Positions 5,597 to 5,748 of a stretch of 5,748 nt of DNA are shown here, piece by piece. This DNA comes from a bacterium. Its GTDB lineage: Bacteria > Latescibacterota > UBA2968 > GCA-2709665. The notes below the pieces were generated by a model. The model worked only from the letters and a program-made list of their open reading frames with translations, did no database searches and was not told the origin of the DNA. How positions within the stretch are numbered: position 1 is the stretch's first letter; the number at the start of each line of letters is the position of its first letter. Where the stretch lies: positions 1-5,748 of the forward strand of contig JAQCGA010000293.1 of NCBI GenBank assembly GCA_027619145.1. The letters are read 5' to 3'. The position numbers were made by a program, and so were the translations under genes.

Positions 5597-5748
5597 ATGA
5601 CTGACGAACAGCGGTATTTGTTCGATTTGCAAGGTTTTCTTGTGCTGAGGAACGTGGTCCCACCTGAAATTGTAGCGGCTTGTAATGGTGCACTCGATCG
5701 GTACGAACTGATGAAGCCAGAGGAGTACCCCACTCCGCTTGTACTGGG
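5597..5748 (+). CDS. Phytanoyl-CoA dioxygenase (PhyH) family protein, 5' partial
   Basis: Fifty codons are present before the right edge cuts the gene. The N-terminus 'MTDEQRYLFDLQGFLVLRNV' followed by 'VPPEIVAACNGALDRYE' is the typical opening of PhyH-like Fe(II)/2-oxoglutarate oxygenases: a helix, the 'F..xGFLVL.NVV' strand, then a helix. The HxD...H iron site and the 2-oxoglutarate-binding Arg lie beyond the window, so activity cannot be judged. The ATG is supported by AAGGAGG at 5586-5592, four bases upstream. Substrates in this family range widely and include phytanoyl-CoA, natural product intermediates and, in PhnY-type enzymes, 2-aminoethylphosphonate. Proximity to phnX makes a phosphonate substrate conceivable, but the sequence visible is generic and the gene has its own promoter. 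Family is fairly sure; substrate unknown. Confidence 0.8.
   Translation, partial: MTDEQRYLFDLQGFLVLRNVVPPEIVAACNGALDRYELMKPEEYPTPLVL

Overview
The window reads as chromosomal DNA from a Gram-negative bacterium. Evidence for this is an SppA-type signal peptide peptidase, a signal-peptide-bearing beta-barrel-like outer membrane protein and strong purine-rich ribosome binding sites. GC content looks moderate by eye, in the mid-50s percent. The start of a phytanoyl-CoA dioxygenase (PhyH) family gene, together with a short GC-rich intergenic hairpin of the 'GTAGGGGCGACCC' kind, recalls uncultivated lineages such as Poribacteria or Latescibacteria, where both are common. That placement is a low-confidence impression.

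Layout, left to right. (1) Bases 2-88 hold the last 28 codons of an upstream gene whose tail looks like the C-terminus of an ABC exporter. A perfect 9-bp stem hairpin begins immediately after its stop codon. (2) Bases 205-777 encode a DUF1854 protein, a family often found beside an ABC transporter. (3) Bases 841-2598 encode a full-length 585-residue SppA with both S49 domains and the Ser/Lys dyad. A strong intrinsic terminator closes this unit at about 2653-2693. (4) A new unit starts behind a plausible promoter (2755-2783). It holds phnX, phosphonoacetaldehyde hydrolase (2819-3637), coupled by a TAATG overlap to a zinc-dependent alcohol dehydrogenase gene (3637-4486). That second gene is broken: the middle of the protein is missing and the two remaining parts are in different frames. 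(5) On the opposite strand, 4578-5204, lies a 208-residue secreted beta-rich protein, probably outer membrane, with a run of nine A at codons 2-5. (6) A 392-bp divergent intergenic region carries inverted and direct repeats and a perfect TATAAT box. (7) The 5' end of a PhyH-family dioxygenase runs off the right edge at 5597.

Functionally, the left half looks like envelope or transport housekeeping (ABC exporter tail, DUF1854, SppA). The middle is a small phosphonate-catabolism unit: PhnX splits phosphonoacetaldehyde into acetaldehyde and phosphate, and the neighbouring dehydrogenase belongs to a type repeatedly seen with phosphonate genes. Here the dehydrogenase appears inactivated by a recent out-of-frame internal deletion, or the assembly is wrong at that point. 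No complete new system is evident. The items most worth a second look are the broken dehydrogenase, the homopolymer that could switch the surface protein on and off, and the hairpin element that appears to supply a stop codon.
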